Shown piece after piece: positions 1 to 7,653 of a stretch of DNA of 9,632 bases. Every line of letters starts with the position of its first letter. Within the stretch, counting starts at the first letter, position 1. The notes below the pieces were generated by a model that was given only the letters and a program-made list of their open reading frames with translations, was not told where the DNA came from and made no database searches. Source of the stretch: an uncultured Nocardioides sp. (GTDB lineage Bacteria > Actinomycetota > Actinomycetes > Propionibacteriales > Nocardioidaceae); NCBI RefSeq assembly GCF_946885725.1, contig NZ_CAMPGZ010000161.1, forward strand, positions 1-9,632. The letters run 5' to 3'. A program made the translations under genes and the position numbers.

Positions 1-2
1 TC

Positions 3-182
3 TACAACTGGTACGTGCCGGCCGAGGAAGCGGTGAAGCTGGGGCTGGTGGCCGCCCTTTTCGTGGTATGCGCCGCCCGGGTCACGGCCGCCCCCGTGGG
101 GCGCGCGACGCCTCCCACCGTGGTGGGGTCGCGCGCACGACGCGTTTCGGGATCCCACCGTCTGGCTAGGGTCCAGCCATGA
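3..182 (+). CDS. Possible 3' end of an unidentified upstream gene
   Basis: Frame 3 is open from the window edge to a TGA at 180-182, giving 59 residues with no start in view. The first 30 or so codons end almost always in G or C and read as plausible protein (YNWYVPAEEAVKLGLV, then a hydrophobic stretch), which suggests real coding sequence. The TGA would overlap the ATG of the next gene (179-181) as ATGA. Against this, the second half is Arg/Thr/Pro-rich and passes through the strong hairpin at 101-136, which looks intergenic. The real upstream gene may instead end in another frame; frame 1 stops at 34-36. I do not recognise the product. Coding status is uncertain. Confidence 0.3.
   Translation, partial: YNWYVPAEEAVKLGLVAALFVVCAARVTAAPVGRATPPTVVGSRARRVSGSHRLARVQP
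101..136 (+). terminator. Strong GC hairpin, candidate terminator of the upstream gene
   Basis: The arms GCGCGCGAC (101-109) and GTCGCGCGC (128-136) are perfectly complementary over 9 bp. Inside them CCCAC (114-118) pairs with GTGGG (123-127) around a CGTG loop, leaving a 4-nt bulge at 110-113. No T-run follows, which is common for actinobacterial terminators. It sits between the window edge and the start at 179, so termination of an upstream transcript is the simplest reading; a structured leader or protein-binding site is possible. Confidence 0.5.
167..172 (+). promoter_or_regulatory. Putative -10 box for a leaderless transcript of the gene at 179
   Basis: TAGGGT matches the actinobacterial -10 pattern TANNNT. 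Taking its last T as position -7 puts +1 at 179, the A of the ATG, so the mRNA would be leaderless. No convincing -35 hexamer is visible (GTTTCG lies at the 17-bp spacing). An alternative reading is that AGGG (168-171) is a weak Shine-Dalgarno sequence 7 nt before the ATG. Inference from spacing only. Confidence 0.35.
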
Positions 183-1075
183 GACTCGTCCTGGCCGGCG
201 CCTCCGGCTTCCTGGGTACGGCGTGGCGCGACCACCTCGCTCGCGAGGGGCACGAGGTCGTGCGGCTGGTGCGCGGCGAGGCCATGTCGGCAAACGAGTC
301 GTCGTGGGACCCGCACCAGGGCACAGTCGACCGCTCGGTGATCGAGTCCGCCGACGCCGTGGCCTGCCTCTCGGGCGCCAACCTCGCGCACTTCCCGTGG
401 ACCGAGTCCTACAAGCGCACCTTCGTGTCCAGCCGCACCGCGACCACCCGCACGCTCGCCGACGCGATCGCCGCCTCCGATCGCAAGCCGGCGTTCCTGG
501 CCCAGAACGGCATCGCCGGCTACGGCGACCGGGCGGACGCGGTCGTCACCGAGCGCACCCCGACCGACGCGGACACCTTCATGGGCGAGGTGACGCGCGT
601 GTGGCAGCAGAGCACCGAGCCCGCGGCCGCCGCCGGCGCACGCGTCGTCGTGATGCGGTCGGGCGTCGTGCTCGACCGGAGCGGCGGGGCGCTGAAGCCG
701 ATGCTGCTGCAGTTCAAGGCCGGGGTGGGCGGCCCGATCGGCAGCGGCGAGCAGTACTTCTCCACGATCTCGCTCGTCGACTGGCTAAGCGCAGCCACCT
801 GGCTGGCCGAGAATGACGGCGCGTCCGGCGCCTACAACCTCACCGCGCCGAACCAGACGACGCAGGCGGAGTTCACCGAACGTCTCGCCGCGCTGCTGCA
901 CCGGCCGAAGCTCGTGCGGGCACCGGCCTTTGCGATCAAGGCGCTGCTGCGTGACGTGTCCAGCGAGCTGCTCGGGTCGGCGCGGGTGGAGCCCGCACGG
1001 CTGCTCGACGAGGGCTTCGAGTTCGAGCACCCGACACTGGAGTCGCGGCTGTTGTCGGCCCTGGGCCGAATCTAG
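179..1075 (+). CDS. TIGR01777 / SDR39U1-family NAD(P)-binding epimerase-like protein
   Basis: This 298-residue protein matches the full length of the TIGR01777 family (E. coli YfcH, mammalian SDR39U1), extended/atypical short-chain dehydrogenase-like proteins whose reaction is not well defined. Seen in the sequence: an N-terminal Rossmann motif GASGFLG (residues 7-13), the family block PWTESYK then SSRTATTRTLADAI (73-97), the NGIAGYG block (110-116), GVVLDRSGGALKPML (162-176), GGPIGSGEQ (184-192) and YNLTAPN (219-225). The C-terminal 250-296 part, with ELLGSARVEPARLLDEGFEF, is the DUF1731 domain. There is no signal peptide, so it is probably cytoplasmic. ATG 179 is chosen because the Rossmann strand begins at residue 2. 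In actinobacteria this gene often lies near sucB, lipB and lipA (recalled); here two minus-strand genes separate it from lipB. Its stop lies in the first unit of the 15-bp repeat at 1063-1122. Confidence 0.95.
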   Translation: MRLVLAGASGFLGTAWRDHLAREGHEVVRLVRGEAMSANESSWDPHQGTVDRSVIESADAVACLSGANLAHFPWTESYKRTFVSSRTATTRTLADAIAASDRKPAFLAQNGIAGYGDRADAVVTERTPTDADTFMGEVTRVWQQSTEPAAAAGARVVVMRSGVVLDRSGGALKPMLLQFKAGVGGPIGSGEQYFSTISLVDWLSAATWLAENDGASGAYNLTAPNQTTQAEFTERLAALLHRPKLVRAPAFAIKALLRDVSSELLGSARVEPARLLDEGFEFEHPTLESRLLSALGRI

Positions 1076-1122
1076 CCGGGCCGAATCTAGCCGGGCCGGA
1101 TCCAGTCGGGCCGGGTCTAGCT
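1063..1122. repeat. Four tandem 15-bp units at a convergent gene junction
   Basis: GGGCCGAATCTAGCC occurs perfectly at 1063-1077 and 1078-1092, followed by two diverged copies at 1093-1107 (GGGCCGGATCCAGTC) and 1108-1122 (GGGCCGGGTCTAGCT). Three units contain the palindrome CTAG, a TAG on either strand. The plus-strand gene stops with TAG at 1073-1075 in unit 1, and the minus-strand gene stops with TAG (CTA at 1117-1119) in unit 4. The array therefore fills the whole 41-bp junction and supplies both stops. It probably arose by slippage duplication of a gene end. No stem typical of a bidirectional terminator is evident. Confidence 0.9.
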
Positions 1123-1686
1123 CTCCAGCGGCACCACCTCCGACACCCGCCACCCGGTGGCGCCGCGGACCAGCACCACCTCGCGCGTGGTGGCCTGGTC
1201 GCGCGGGAGCGGTCGCCGGTGGCCGTCCCGGTCGGCCACGACCCCGCCCGCGACCCGGTCGGTGACGCGCAGCCGCCACTCCCCCGGCCGGTGCCGCAGC
1301 ACGTCGAGCCGCAGCACCTGCATGCGCAGCCCGTCGACCACGAGGCCTCGTCGGCGGTAGTCGCGCAGGAGCCCGACGTCGCGCTCGCCTGCCCCTCCGA
1401 CGTACAGCCGGCGGAGGGCGGACACCGACCCGGCCGCCCACGCCGCCGCCCGCGCGGCGTCCCACTTCCGCAGCACCGCGGCGGCCTCGACGGCCTCGAC
1501 GGCCTCGACGGCATCGCCGGTCGGCGCACTGACCGGCACCGCGGCCGGTGGCGAGGCCGGGTGCGGAGCCGCCACGGAGCGTTGCACCAGCAGCCCGGCG
1601 ACCCCGGCCAGCAGCACAGCCACGGCCAGCACGCCGGGCCACCAGGACCGGCGTGGGCGGACGTGACGTCCGGAGACTTCGGGCAT
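1117..1686 (-). CDS. Small membrane-anchored protein of unknown function
   Basis: This 189-residue protein has a basic N-terminus (RHVRPRRSWW), one hydrophobic helix at about 18-34 (GVLAVAVLLAGVAGLLV), a Pro/Ala linker (38-58), a VEAVEAVEA repeat (60-68) and a soluble domain (70-189). The domain is probably extracytoplasmic: positive charges precede the helix. Its tail resembles an alpha-helix followed by beta-strands (LRMQVLRLDVL, EWRLRVTDRV, TTREVVLVRGATGWRVSEVVP), a pattern seen in small NTF2-like or secreted actinobacterial domains; that is a weak structural guess. ATG 1686 is the natural start, with no clear Shine-Dalgarno sequence. A longer reading in another frame is mostly Arg/Pro/Gly and is discarded. 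The MMPL gene upstream has the same orientation with 107 bp between, so a shared transcript is possible but not shown. Confidence 0.75.
   Translation of the reverse strand: MPEVSGRHVRPRRSWWPGVLAVAVLLAGVAGLLVQRSVAAPHPASPPAAVPVSAPTGDAVEAVEAVEAAAVLRKWDAARAAAWAAGSVSALRRLYVGGAGERDVGLLRDYRRRGLVVDGLRMQVLRLDVLRHRPGEWRLRVTDRVAGGVVADRDGHRRPLPRDQATTREVVLVRGATGWRVSEVVPLES
1483..1509. repeat. Three perfect 9-bp tandem repeats inside the 189-residue protein
   Basis: GGCCTCGAC is repeated three times (1483-1491, 1492-1500, 1501-1509), with a partial fourth copy GGCATCGCC at 1510-1518. On the minus strand this encodes Val-Glu-Ala repeats at residues 60-68, in the linker between the membrane anchor and the soluble domain. 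The 9-bp unit keeps frame, so copy number can change without breaking the protein. Confidence 0.9.
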
Positions 1687-1707
1687 GGGTCCAGGGTTGC
1701 GGAATCC

Positions 1708-1723
1708 GCCGACGGTCGTCGGC
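1708..1723. other. Small inverted repeat upstream of the 189-residue gene
   Basis: GCCGAC (1708-1713) and GTCGGC (1718-1723) form a 6-bp stem with a GGTC loop. It lies 22 bp upstream of the minus-strand ATG at 1686 and 71 bp beyond the end of the MMPL gene. It could be a weak terminator for MMPL, an operator, or chance in GC-rich DNA. No T-run follows on either strand. Confidence 0.3.
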
Positions 1724-1750
1724 CGTCATCCACAGGGCCGGCCCCCACGC

Positions 1751-1772
1751 GGTCTCGACAGGCTCGACCACC
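1751..1772. repeat. REP-like short intergenic repeat
   Basis: The plus strand reads GGTCTCGACAGGCTCGACC followed by ACC, containing TCGA-CAGGC-TCGA (4-bp arms, 5-nt loop) flanked by GGT and ACC. On the minus strand it translates as MVEPVETAW, and short spurious reading frames beginning VEPVET are familiar to me from Nocardioides-like genomes, where this repeat family is dispersed between genes. It lies in the 107-bp gap between two minus-strand genes, as expected of such elements. Family assignment rests on recall; only one copy is in this window. Confidence 0.55.
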
Positions 1773-1793
1773 CGAACCCGGCCCGACCACCCG

Positions 1794-3974
1794 TCAGTCG
1801 CGCGGCACCTGGACCCCGTCGGCCTCGCCGACGTGCAGCATCTCGGCGGTCGCGCGGTCGGCGTGGTCGGGGGTGTGCCACAGCCTCGACGGCCACCAGA
1901 TCCGCGGGCCGAGGTCGTAGCTGAGCGCCGGCACCAGCAGCGACCGGACGACCAGCGTGTCCAGCAGGACGCCGAACGACACGATGAACGAGATCTGCGC
2001 CAGGAACAGGATCGGGATCACGCTCAGCGCGGCGAAGGTCGCGGCGAGCACCACGCCAGCGGAGGTGATCACGCCGCCGGTCACCGAGAGGCCCTTCAGC
2101 ACGCCGGGGTGGGTGCCCTGCCGGGCGGACTCCTCGCGCACGCGCGTCATCAGGAAGATCGAGTAGTCGATCCCGAGCGCCACGAGGAACACGAACCCGA
2201 TCAGCATCACGGCCGGGTCGGTCGACGGGAAGCCGAACACGTGGTTGAACAGGATCGCGGAGACACCCATCGTCGCGCCGAAGGACAGCACGTTGGCGAC
2301 CAGCAGCAGGAACGGCGCGGCCAGGGACCGCAGCAGCAGCGCGAGCACCACGAAGATGACCCCCAGGATCGCCGGGATCACCCTCGTCCGGTCGGCGTCG
2401 GTCGTGTCGCGGGAGTCGAGCAGGATCGCCGTACCGCCGCCGACCTGCACCTCGGTGCCCACCTCGTCGAGGTCGCTGCGCAGGTCGCGGATCGTCTGCA
2501 TGGCGGCCGCCGACTCGGCGGGGTCGGACAGCGTGGCGATGACGATCGCGCGGCCGTCGACGATCTTCGGCGGAGGAGGACCGTCCGGGCCGGGCAGTCC
2601 CTCGGGCAGGTAGCTCGTGCCGTTCGCCGCGATCCCCTCGTGTGAGCCGACGATGCGCAGGGTGTCCTGCAGCTTGTCCTCCGGCGTCACGACGATCACC
2701 GGGTTCGCGCTGTCGTTGGCGAAGTGCCGGTCGAGGATGTCTTGGGCCCGGACCGAGTCGACCTCGGTGAGGAACGCGTCGGTCTGCGGGACCGGGTCCT
2801 CCTTCAGCGTCGGCAGGAACGCCGCGAAGCCCGCGAGCACGACGAACGTGACCACCCAGACCGCGCGAGTGTGCCGGCCGACCAGACGGGCGACGCGGCC
2901 CCACACGCCACGGGTGTCCGGGTGCTCGGAGCCGAAGGCGGGGCGGAACGGCCAGTACGCCGCGCGTCCGAGCAGCACCAGGGCGGCCGGTACGAAGCTG
3001 AGCGCGGCGAGCATGGCGAACGCGATGCCGAACGCCCCCACCGGTCCGAGCCCGCGCAGGCTGGACAGGTCGGAGAGCAGCAGGCAGAGCAGGCCCAGGA
3101 TCACCGTGAGACCGGAGGCGAGGATCGGCTCGAACGAGCGCCGGTAGGCCTGCGCCATCGCGTCGTACTTCGACTCCACGTCGCGCAGCTCCTCGCGGAA
3201 CCGCGCCACGATCAGCAGGGCGTAGTCGGTGGAGGCGCCGATGGCGAGGATGAACAGGATGCCCTGGCTCTGGCCGTTGAGGTCGAGCACGTCGTTGCTC
3301 GCGAGCGCGTAGATCACGGCCGCCGCCACGCCGAGGGACAGCAGCGCGCCGAGCACGACCACCAGAGGCAGGATCGGCGACCGGTACACCAGCAGCAGGA
3401 TCAGCAGCACGGCGACACCGGCGACGAGGAGCAGGATGCCGTCGATGGCGCCGAAGGCTTCGATGAAGTCACCGAGCACGCCGGCCGGGCCGCCGATCAG
3501 CGCGGTGAGCCCGTCGGGCGGGTCGGCCAGTACGTCGCGCAGCTCGCCGATCGTGCTCAAGATGACGTCGCCGTCGCTGCTGACGACCTGGACGACGATC
3601 TGGGCAGCCGTGCCGTCCTCGGAGTACTGGGGCTGGACGCCCTCCGCGTCGACGTTCTCCACATCGGCGAGCTCCCGCGCGTAGTCCTCGATCGCGGCCC
3701 GGTCGTCCCCGGTGAGCCCGCCCTCGCGCTCGAACACCGCGGTGGCGGGGATCGTCTCCTGGCCGGTGAACTCCAGGAACGCGTCGAGCACCTTCGTCGA
3801 CTCCGCGCTCTGCGGCAGGAAGGCGGCGTTGTCGTTCTCCTGCACCTCGGCGAGCTTGCCGGCGAACGAGCCGAGCGGTCCGCCGACGAAGAGCCACACC
3901 AGGACGACGAGGACCGGCAGGATCCAGCGCCGCGACCGAGACCGCCGGTGGGCGTGCGTGGCGTGCTCGGGCAT
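1794..3974 (-). CDS. MMPL/RND-family membrane transporter
   Basis: This 726-residue protein has the two-fold RND layout of the MMPL family, proton-driven exporters of lipids or hydrophobic compounds. Helix 1 is at about 17-34, followed by an extracytoplasmic domain (about 40-175), a helix cluster (178-340), helix 7 (371-390), a second extracytoplasmic domain (about 391-530) and a second cluster (531-683). The conserved helix-4 and helix-10 motifs, each with the Asp-Tyr pair of the proton relay, are [17 protein letters not shown] (246-262) and [15 protein letters not shown] (601-615). A GPDGPPPP loop lies at 462-469. The family's usual large C-terminal cytoplasmic domain is absent; only about 40 residues follow the last helix. 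I chose the start at 3974 because GAGGAGGA lies 6 nt upstream; the in-frame extension to 4040 adds an Arg/Pro-rich stretch without a good signal. It diverges from lipB. Substrate unknown; an intact exporter. Confidence 0.95.
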   Translation of the reverse strand: MPEHATHAHRRSRSRRWILPVLVVLVWLFVGGPLGSFAGKLAEVQENDNAAFLPQSAESTKVLDAFLEFTGQETIPATAVFEREGGLTGDDRAAIEDYARELADVENVDAEGVQPQYSEDGTAAQIVVQVVSSDGDVILSTIGELRDVLADPPDGLTALIGGPAGVLGDFIEAFGAIDGILLLVAGVAVLLILLLVYRSPILPLVVVLGALLSLGVAAAVIYALASNDVLDLNGQSQGILFILAIGASTDYALLIVARFREELRDVESKYDAMAQAYRRSFEPILASGLTVILGLLCLLLSDLSSLRGLGPVGAFGIAFAMLAALSFVPAALVLLGRAAYWPFRPAFGSEHPDTRGVWGRVARLVGRHTRAVWVVTFVVLAGFAAFLPTLKEDPVPQTDAFLTEVDSVRAQDILDRHFANDSANPVIVVTPEDKLQDTLRIVGSHEGIAANGTSYLPEGLPGPDGPPPPKIVDGRAIVIATLSDPAESAAAMQTIRDLRSDLDEVGTEVQVGGGTAILLDSRDTTDADRTRVIPAILGVIFVVLALLLRSLAAPFLLLVANVLSFGATMGVSAILFNHVFGFPSTDPAVMLIGFVFLVALGIDYSIFLMTRVREESARQGTHPGVLKGLSVTGGVITSAGVVLAATFAALSVIPILFLAQISFIVSFGVLLDTLVVRSLLVPALSYDLGPRIWWPSRLWHTPDHADRATAEMLHVGEADGVQVPRD

Positions 3975-3980
3975 CGCGCG

Positions 3981-3988
3981 TCCTCCTC
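3981..3988 (-). promoter_or_regulatory. Strong Shine-Dalgarno sequence of the MMPL gene
   Basis: On the minus strand GAGGAGGA precedes the ATG at 3974 with a 6-nt spacer (CGCGCG). It fixes the start at 3974 in preference to the upstream in-frame starts at 4040 and 4013, and contrasts with the absence of any such site before the divergent lipB. Confidence 0.8.
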
Positions 3989-4046
3989 GGGCCGCCGGAC
4001 TGCGGGGTCTCATTGTCCGGCATCGCGGGGGCGGACGCACGAGAGT

Positions 4047-4074
4047 CCCTCGGTACGGGCGGCGTACCCTCGGT
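4047..4074. promoter_or_regulatory. Putative lipB promoter with overlapping operator-like repeats
   Basis: TACCCT (4065-4070) fits the actinobacterial -10 pattern. With its last T at -7, +1 falls at 4077, one base before the GTG start of lipB at 4078, so the transcript would be leaderless or nearly so. No purine-rich Shine-Dalgarno sequence precedes the GTG, which agrees. Two repeat structures overlap the site: an inverted repeat GGTAC (4052-4056) / GTACC (4064-4068) with a 7-nt spacer, and a direct repeat CCCTCGGT at 4047-4054 and 4067-4074, spaced 20 bp (about two helical turns). A regulator bound here could block the -10. No good -35 is seen. Function is inferred. Confidence 0.4.
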
Positions 4075-4077
4075 GCC

Positions 4078-4803
<726 letters not shown>

Positions 4804-4804
4804 A

Positions 4805-4848
4805 TCCCGGTTCGCCCGGGACATCCGCCGATGCGTCCCGGGACATCC
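4805..4848 (+). terminator. CCCGGG repeat array after lipB, candidate terminator
   Basis: TCCCGG (4805-4810) pairs with CCGGGA (4816-4821) around a TTCGC loop, starting 2 nt after the lipB stop. The segment CCCGGGACATCC occurs twice (4815-4826 and 4837-4848), and GTCCCGGGAC (4835-4844) is a perfect palindrome. CCCGGGA (4815-4821) can instead pair with TCCCGGG (4836-4842), so the two hairpins exclude each other. There is no T-run. Termination after lipB is the simplest role; a binding site or attenuator-like switch before the gene at 4896 is possible. Confidence 0.45.
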
Positions 4849-4883
4849 CCGCGACACCGTTGCGGCTCCGACACACCCGTGCG

Positions 4884-4889
4884 AAGGAG
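4884..4889 (+). promoter_or_regulatory. Ribosome binding site that fixes the 4896 start
   Basis: AAGGAG lies 6 nt before the ATG at 4896-4898, optimal spacing. It supports 4896 over the in-frame TTG at 4860, which would add 12 polar residues (MRLRHTRAKELQ) before the first membrane helix. Confidence 0.8.
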
Positions 4890-4895
4890 CTGCAG

Positions 4896-5516
4896 ATGTC
4901 CATCCCTCCAACCAACCGCCTCGCCGGCGCGGCACTTGTGACCGGCGGCCTCGCTTGGTCGCTGTCCTACTGGCTCCGCGACGCCGCGGGCGACGCCACT
5001 TCCGGGGGGCTCGTCGCCGCCGCGATCGTCACCGGCGTCCTTGGGGTCGTGACCGTGATGCTCGGCCTGCCCGGGTGGTACGCCGCCCAGGCGGACCGGG
5101 CCCGGTGGGCCGGGCTCGTCGCGTTCGTCCTCGTGTTCACCGCGCTGCCGATCCTCGAGATCGGCTCTCTGGTCTTCGCGGCCGCCCAGCCCGGACTGGG
5201 CCTAGGGTCTGAGGCCGAGTTCGAGACCGCGACGGCGCTGGCGGGCGGCCTGTTCGTCTACGGCCTCGCCGGCACCAACCTCGGCCTGGTCTTCCTCGGG
5301 TTCGTCACCTGGCGGGCCAAGGTGCTCCCCCGCCCGGCCGCGGCGATGGTGGCGCTCGGCCCGCTCCTGATCTTCGCCCCGGTGGACTTCGCGTACGGCG
5401 AGGCGGTCGCGCTCTCGGTCTGCTTCCTCGGCATCTCCTGGATCGGCTGGGCGCTGGGGGGCGGGCGAACCGACCGGTCCGAAACCGCCTCCAGGCCCGC
5501 GACCGCGATGGTCTAA
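4896..5516 (+). CDS. Six-helix integral membrane protein of unknown function
   Basis: I do not recognise a named family. The 206-residue protein has about six hydrophobic helices: 9-27, 37-57, 71-97, 113-138, 149-164 and 168-188. A cytoplasmic-looking tail rich in Arg, Ser and Thr follows (190-206). Conserved-looking features are LPGWYAAQADRARWAGL (58-74) between helices 2 and 3, and charged residues at helix ends: Glu88, Asp164, Glu169. No cofactor or catalytic motif is visible. Its TAA (5514-5516) is 7 bp before the sensor kinase ATG, so the two are very likely co-transcribed and perhaps translationally coupled. It could be an accessory sensor or modulator for the kinase, or an immunity-type membrane protein for the exporter downstream; both are inferences from position. 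Confidence 0.85.
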   Translation: MSIPPTNRLAGAALVTGGLAWSLSYWLRDAAGDATSGGLVAAAIVTGVLGVVTVMLGLPGWYAAQADRARWAGLVAFVLVFTALPILEIGSLVFAAAQPGLGLGSEAEFETATALAGGLFVYGLAGTNLGLVFLGFVTWRAKVLPRPAAAMVALGPLLIFAPVDFAYGEAVALSVCFLGISWIGWALGGGRTDRSETASRPATAMV

Positions 5517-5523
5517 TGCCGTG

Positions 5524-7653
5524 ATGAACGAGCGGCGCGCCTGGTCACTCGTCGTGACCCGCGCGGTGTGGTGGACGCTCGCGACGGTAGGGGCGGCGAT
5601 GTACCTCGTCGCCCTTCCCGCTGCGCTCGGCGAGTTCGCCGACGGCAGCCGGGCCGAGTTCACCGATTCTGGGGCGTTCCAGCGGGCCCTCGCGACCGTC
5701 GGCTGGGACCCGCACGTCCTGGCGGCGGTGATGCTCGCGATGGGCCTTCTCTACACGGTCGCGGCCGTGGGCGCCTCCGTTGTCGTGCACCTGCGCCGGC
5801 CGGACGACCCAGCGGCGCTGTTCGTCGCGACGATCCTGCTGGCGCACGGCCTGGGCTGGCCGGCTTTCATGGACGCGCTGGAGGGCCGGTGGGCGGCGTA
5901 CGACGCGGTCGGTTTCGTGTTCGTGCTCTACGGGTTCGTCGGCTTCTTCCTGCTCGCCTACCTGTTCCCGAACGGCCGGTTCGTTCCCCGGTGGACGCGC
6001 TGGGTCGCGCTCGTCATGGTTGTGGAGACGACGTTCGCCTCCGCCGGCCTGTCCGTGCCAGGGCTGCTGCCCGCGCCGTGGAGCTCGGTGGCGGAGTCCG
6101 CACTCGGGCTCACGGTCGTCGGCACGATGATCTACGCCGTCACCTATCGCTACCGCCGAGTGTCCACCCCGGAGGAGCAGCAACAGACCCGCAGCGTCGG
6201 CGCCGCCCTGCTGGTGCTGGCGACGTGCTTCGTCGCGACCGGGCTGCTGGAGCCGCTGTCGCCGCGCGAGGGTGTCGCGGTGCTGTGGGTCGAGCTGCTC
6301 GGGTTCTCGCTCTTCACGCTGGGCTTCGCGGTGCTCCCGCTGGCCGTCGCGACGGCGACGCTGCGCCGCGGGCTCTGGGACACGCCGACCGTGTTGCGCC
6401 GTGCGCTGCTGGTGACCGCGGTGTCCGCGGTCCTGGTGATCGGGTACGCCGCCGTGGTCACTGTCGCCACGCTGGTGCTCGACGACAGCGGCCCGGCCGC
6501 CACCACGATCGGCGCGCTGCTGGTGGCGCTGGCGGTCGACCCCGTCCGCCGTACCGCGAGCCGCTGGGTCGGCCGGATCGCCCTCGGCGACCGCGACGAC
6601 GCCGCCGGCGCCGTGGTCCGGCTCTCCCGGCGGCTCGACGAGGCGCTGAGCCCCGAGTCGGCCCTGGTCGCCGTGCTGTCCGCGGTGCGCGAGGCGGTCC
6701 GCTCGCCGGGCGCCGCCGTGGTGGGTAGCGGGGTCGACGCGGTGGACGGCGCGAGGCCGCACGACGACGCCTGGCGTACCACCTTGCGCCACCAGGGCGA
6801 GGAGATCGGCGAGCTCGTCGTGGAGCGGCGCGGCGGCGAAGACTTCGACGCCACCGATCGCCGACTGCTCGACGAGCTCGCACGCTCGGTGGCGCTCGCG
6901 GTGCACGCCGTACGCCAGCAGACCGCCGCCCGCCGCCTCGCCGCCGAGCTCCAGGCCAGCCGGGATGCCATCGTCACCGCGCGCGAGGAGGAGCGCCGCC
7001 GACTCCGCCGGGATCTGCACGACGGTCTCGGTCCGGTCCTCGCCGGCCAGGTGCTGCGGCTGGAGACCGCGCGCGACCTCCTCGGTCACGACGCCGACAC
7101 CGCCCGCCGCCTGCTCGACCGCGCCGTCGCCGAGGCCGGCACCGCGCTGGAGGAGGTACGTCGCGTGGTCGACGGGCTGCGGCCGCCCACCCTCGACGAC
7201 GACGGGCTCGCGGTGGCGCTGCGCAACCGGGTCCGTCAGCTCTCCGAGGACGTCCGGCTCGAGCTGCCCGAACGACTCCCCCGGATGCGGGCCGCGGTCG
7301 AGGTCGCGGCGTGGCACATCGTCGGCGAGGCCGTCTCCAACGCGCTACGGCACGCCCGCGGCAGCGACTGCCACGTAACGGTCGAGGTGTCGGGCGACAG
7401 CCTCGTCATCGTCGTCCAGGACGACGGACCCGGCCTCGACCGCGACGCTTCGAACGGAGCGAACGGACGCCGGGGCGCCGGGCTCACCACGATGCGCGAG
7501 CGCGCCGCCGAGATCGGCGGCGAGTGCGACGTCCGGACCTCGCCCGGTGGCGGGACGCTGGTCATCGCCCGGCTGCCCGTGGACGGCCCGGCGAGCGAGT
7601 ACGACGAAGCACCGGTGGTCGAGCTGGCCGCCGCCGAAGGGAGCCCCGCATGA
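5524..7653 (+). CDS. Membrane sensor histidine kinase, NarL/LuxR-type (HisKA_3)
   Basis: This 709-residue two-component sensor autophosphorylates on His and passes phosphate to the adjacent regulator. The N-terminal half holds about ten hydrophobic helices (about 10-32, 65-88, 98-117, 126-149, 158-175, 192-208, 225-243, 252-279, 293-319, 324-339). It includes LFPNGRFVPRWTRW (147-160), a motif common in actinobacterial kinases of this type. A GAF-like region (about 365-465) and a coiled segment lead to HisKA_3, EERRRLRRDLHDGLGP (489-504), with the phosphoacceptor His499. The ATPase domain has an N-box GEAVSNALRHA (601-611), G1 DDGPGLD (633-639) and G2 GAGL (651-654), so it looks catalytically intact. 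A 25-residue acidic tail follows. GTG 5521 immediately precedes ATG 5524; I prefer ATG. There is no Shine-Dalgarno sequence, so expression probably relies on coupling to the preceding gene, 7 bp away. Confidence 0.96.
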   Translation: MNERRAWSLVVTRAVWWTLATVGAAMYLVALPAALGEFADGSRAEFTDSGAFQRALATVGWDPHVLAAVMLAMGLLYTVAAVGASVVVHLRRPDDPAALFVATILLAHGLGWPAFMDALEGRWAAYDAVGFVFVLYGFVGFFLLAYLFPNGRFVPRWTRWVALVMVVETTFASAGLSVPGLLPAPWSSVAESALGLTVVGTMIYAVTYRYRRVSTPEEQQQTRSVGAALLVLATCFVATGLLEPLSPREGVAVLWVELLGFSLFTLGFAVLPLAVATATLRRGLWDTPTVLRRALLVTAVSAVLVIGYAAVVTVATLVLDDSGPAATTIGALLVALAVDPVRRTASRWVGRIALGDRDDAAGAVVRLSRRLDEALSPESALVAVLSAVREAVRSPGAAVVGSGVDAVDGARPHDDAWRTTLRHQGEEIGELVVERRGGEDFDATDRRLLDELARSVALAVHAVRQQTAARRLAAELQASRDAIVTAREEERRRLRRDLHDGLGPVLAGQVLRLETARDLLGHDADTARRLLDRAVAEAGTALEEVRRVVDGLRPPTLDDDGLAVALRNRVRQLSEDVRLELPERLPRMRAAVEVAAWHIVGEAVSNALRHARGSDCHVTVEVSGDSLVIVVQDDGPGLDRDASNGANGRRGAGLTTMRERAAEIGGECDVRTSPGGGTLVIARLPVDGPASEYDEAPVVELAAAEGSPA

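Noticed and set aside
785..1771. 328-residue minus-strand open frame with LDPARLDPARLDSARLDSAQ-like repeats
   Set aside because: Its start lies in the REP-like element and its repeats come from the 15-bp tandem array. It overlaps two better-supported genes and is very Arg/Gly-rich.
4012..4017. GACAAT on the minus strand as a -10 box for the MMPL gene
   Set aside because: It lacks the first T of the consensus and has no matching -35 at 17 bp; plausible but unsupported.
5512..5517. TCTAAT as a -10 box giving a leaderless kinase transcript at 5524
   Set aside because: The spacing fits, but the key second-position A is missing and the sequence overlaps the stop codon of the preceding gene; coupling explains the missing ribosome binding site.
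5545..7317. 590-residue open frame on the minus strand
   Set aside because: It lies antisense to the intact histidine kinase, is rich in Gly/Arg/His/Gln without domains, and is typical of antisense frames in very GC-rich DNA.
7447..7468. Short GAACGGA direct repeat in the kinase gene
   Set aside because: Two copies 10 bp apart within the variable loop between the G1 and G2 boxes; codon-level coincidence is enough.
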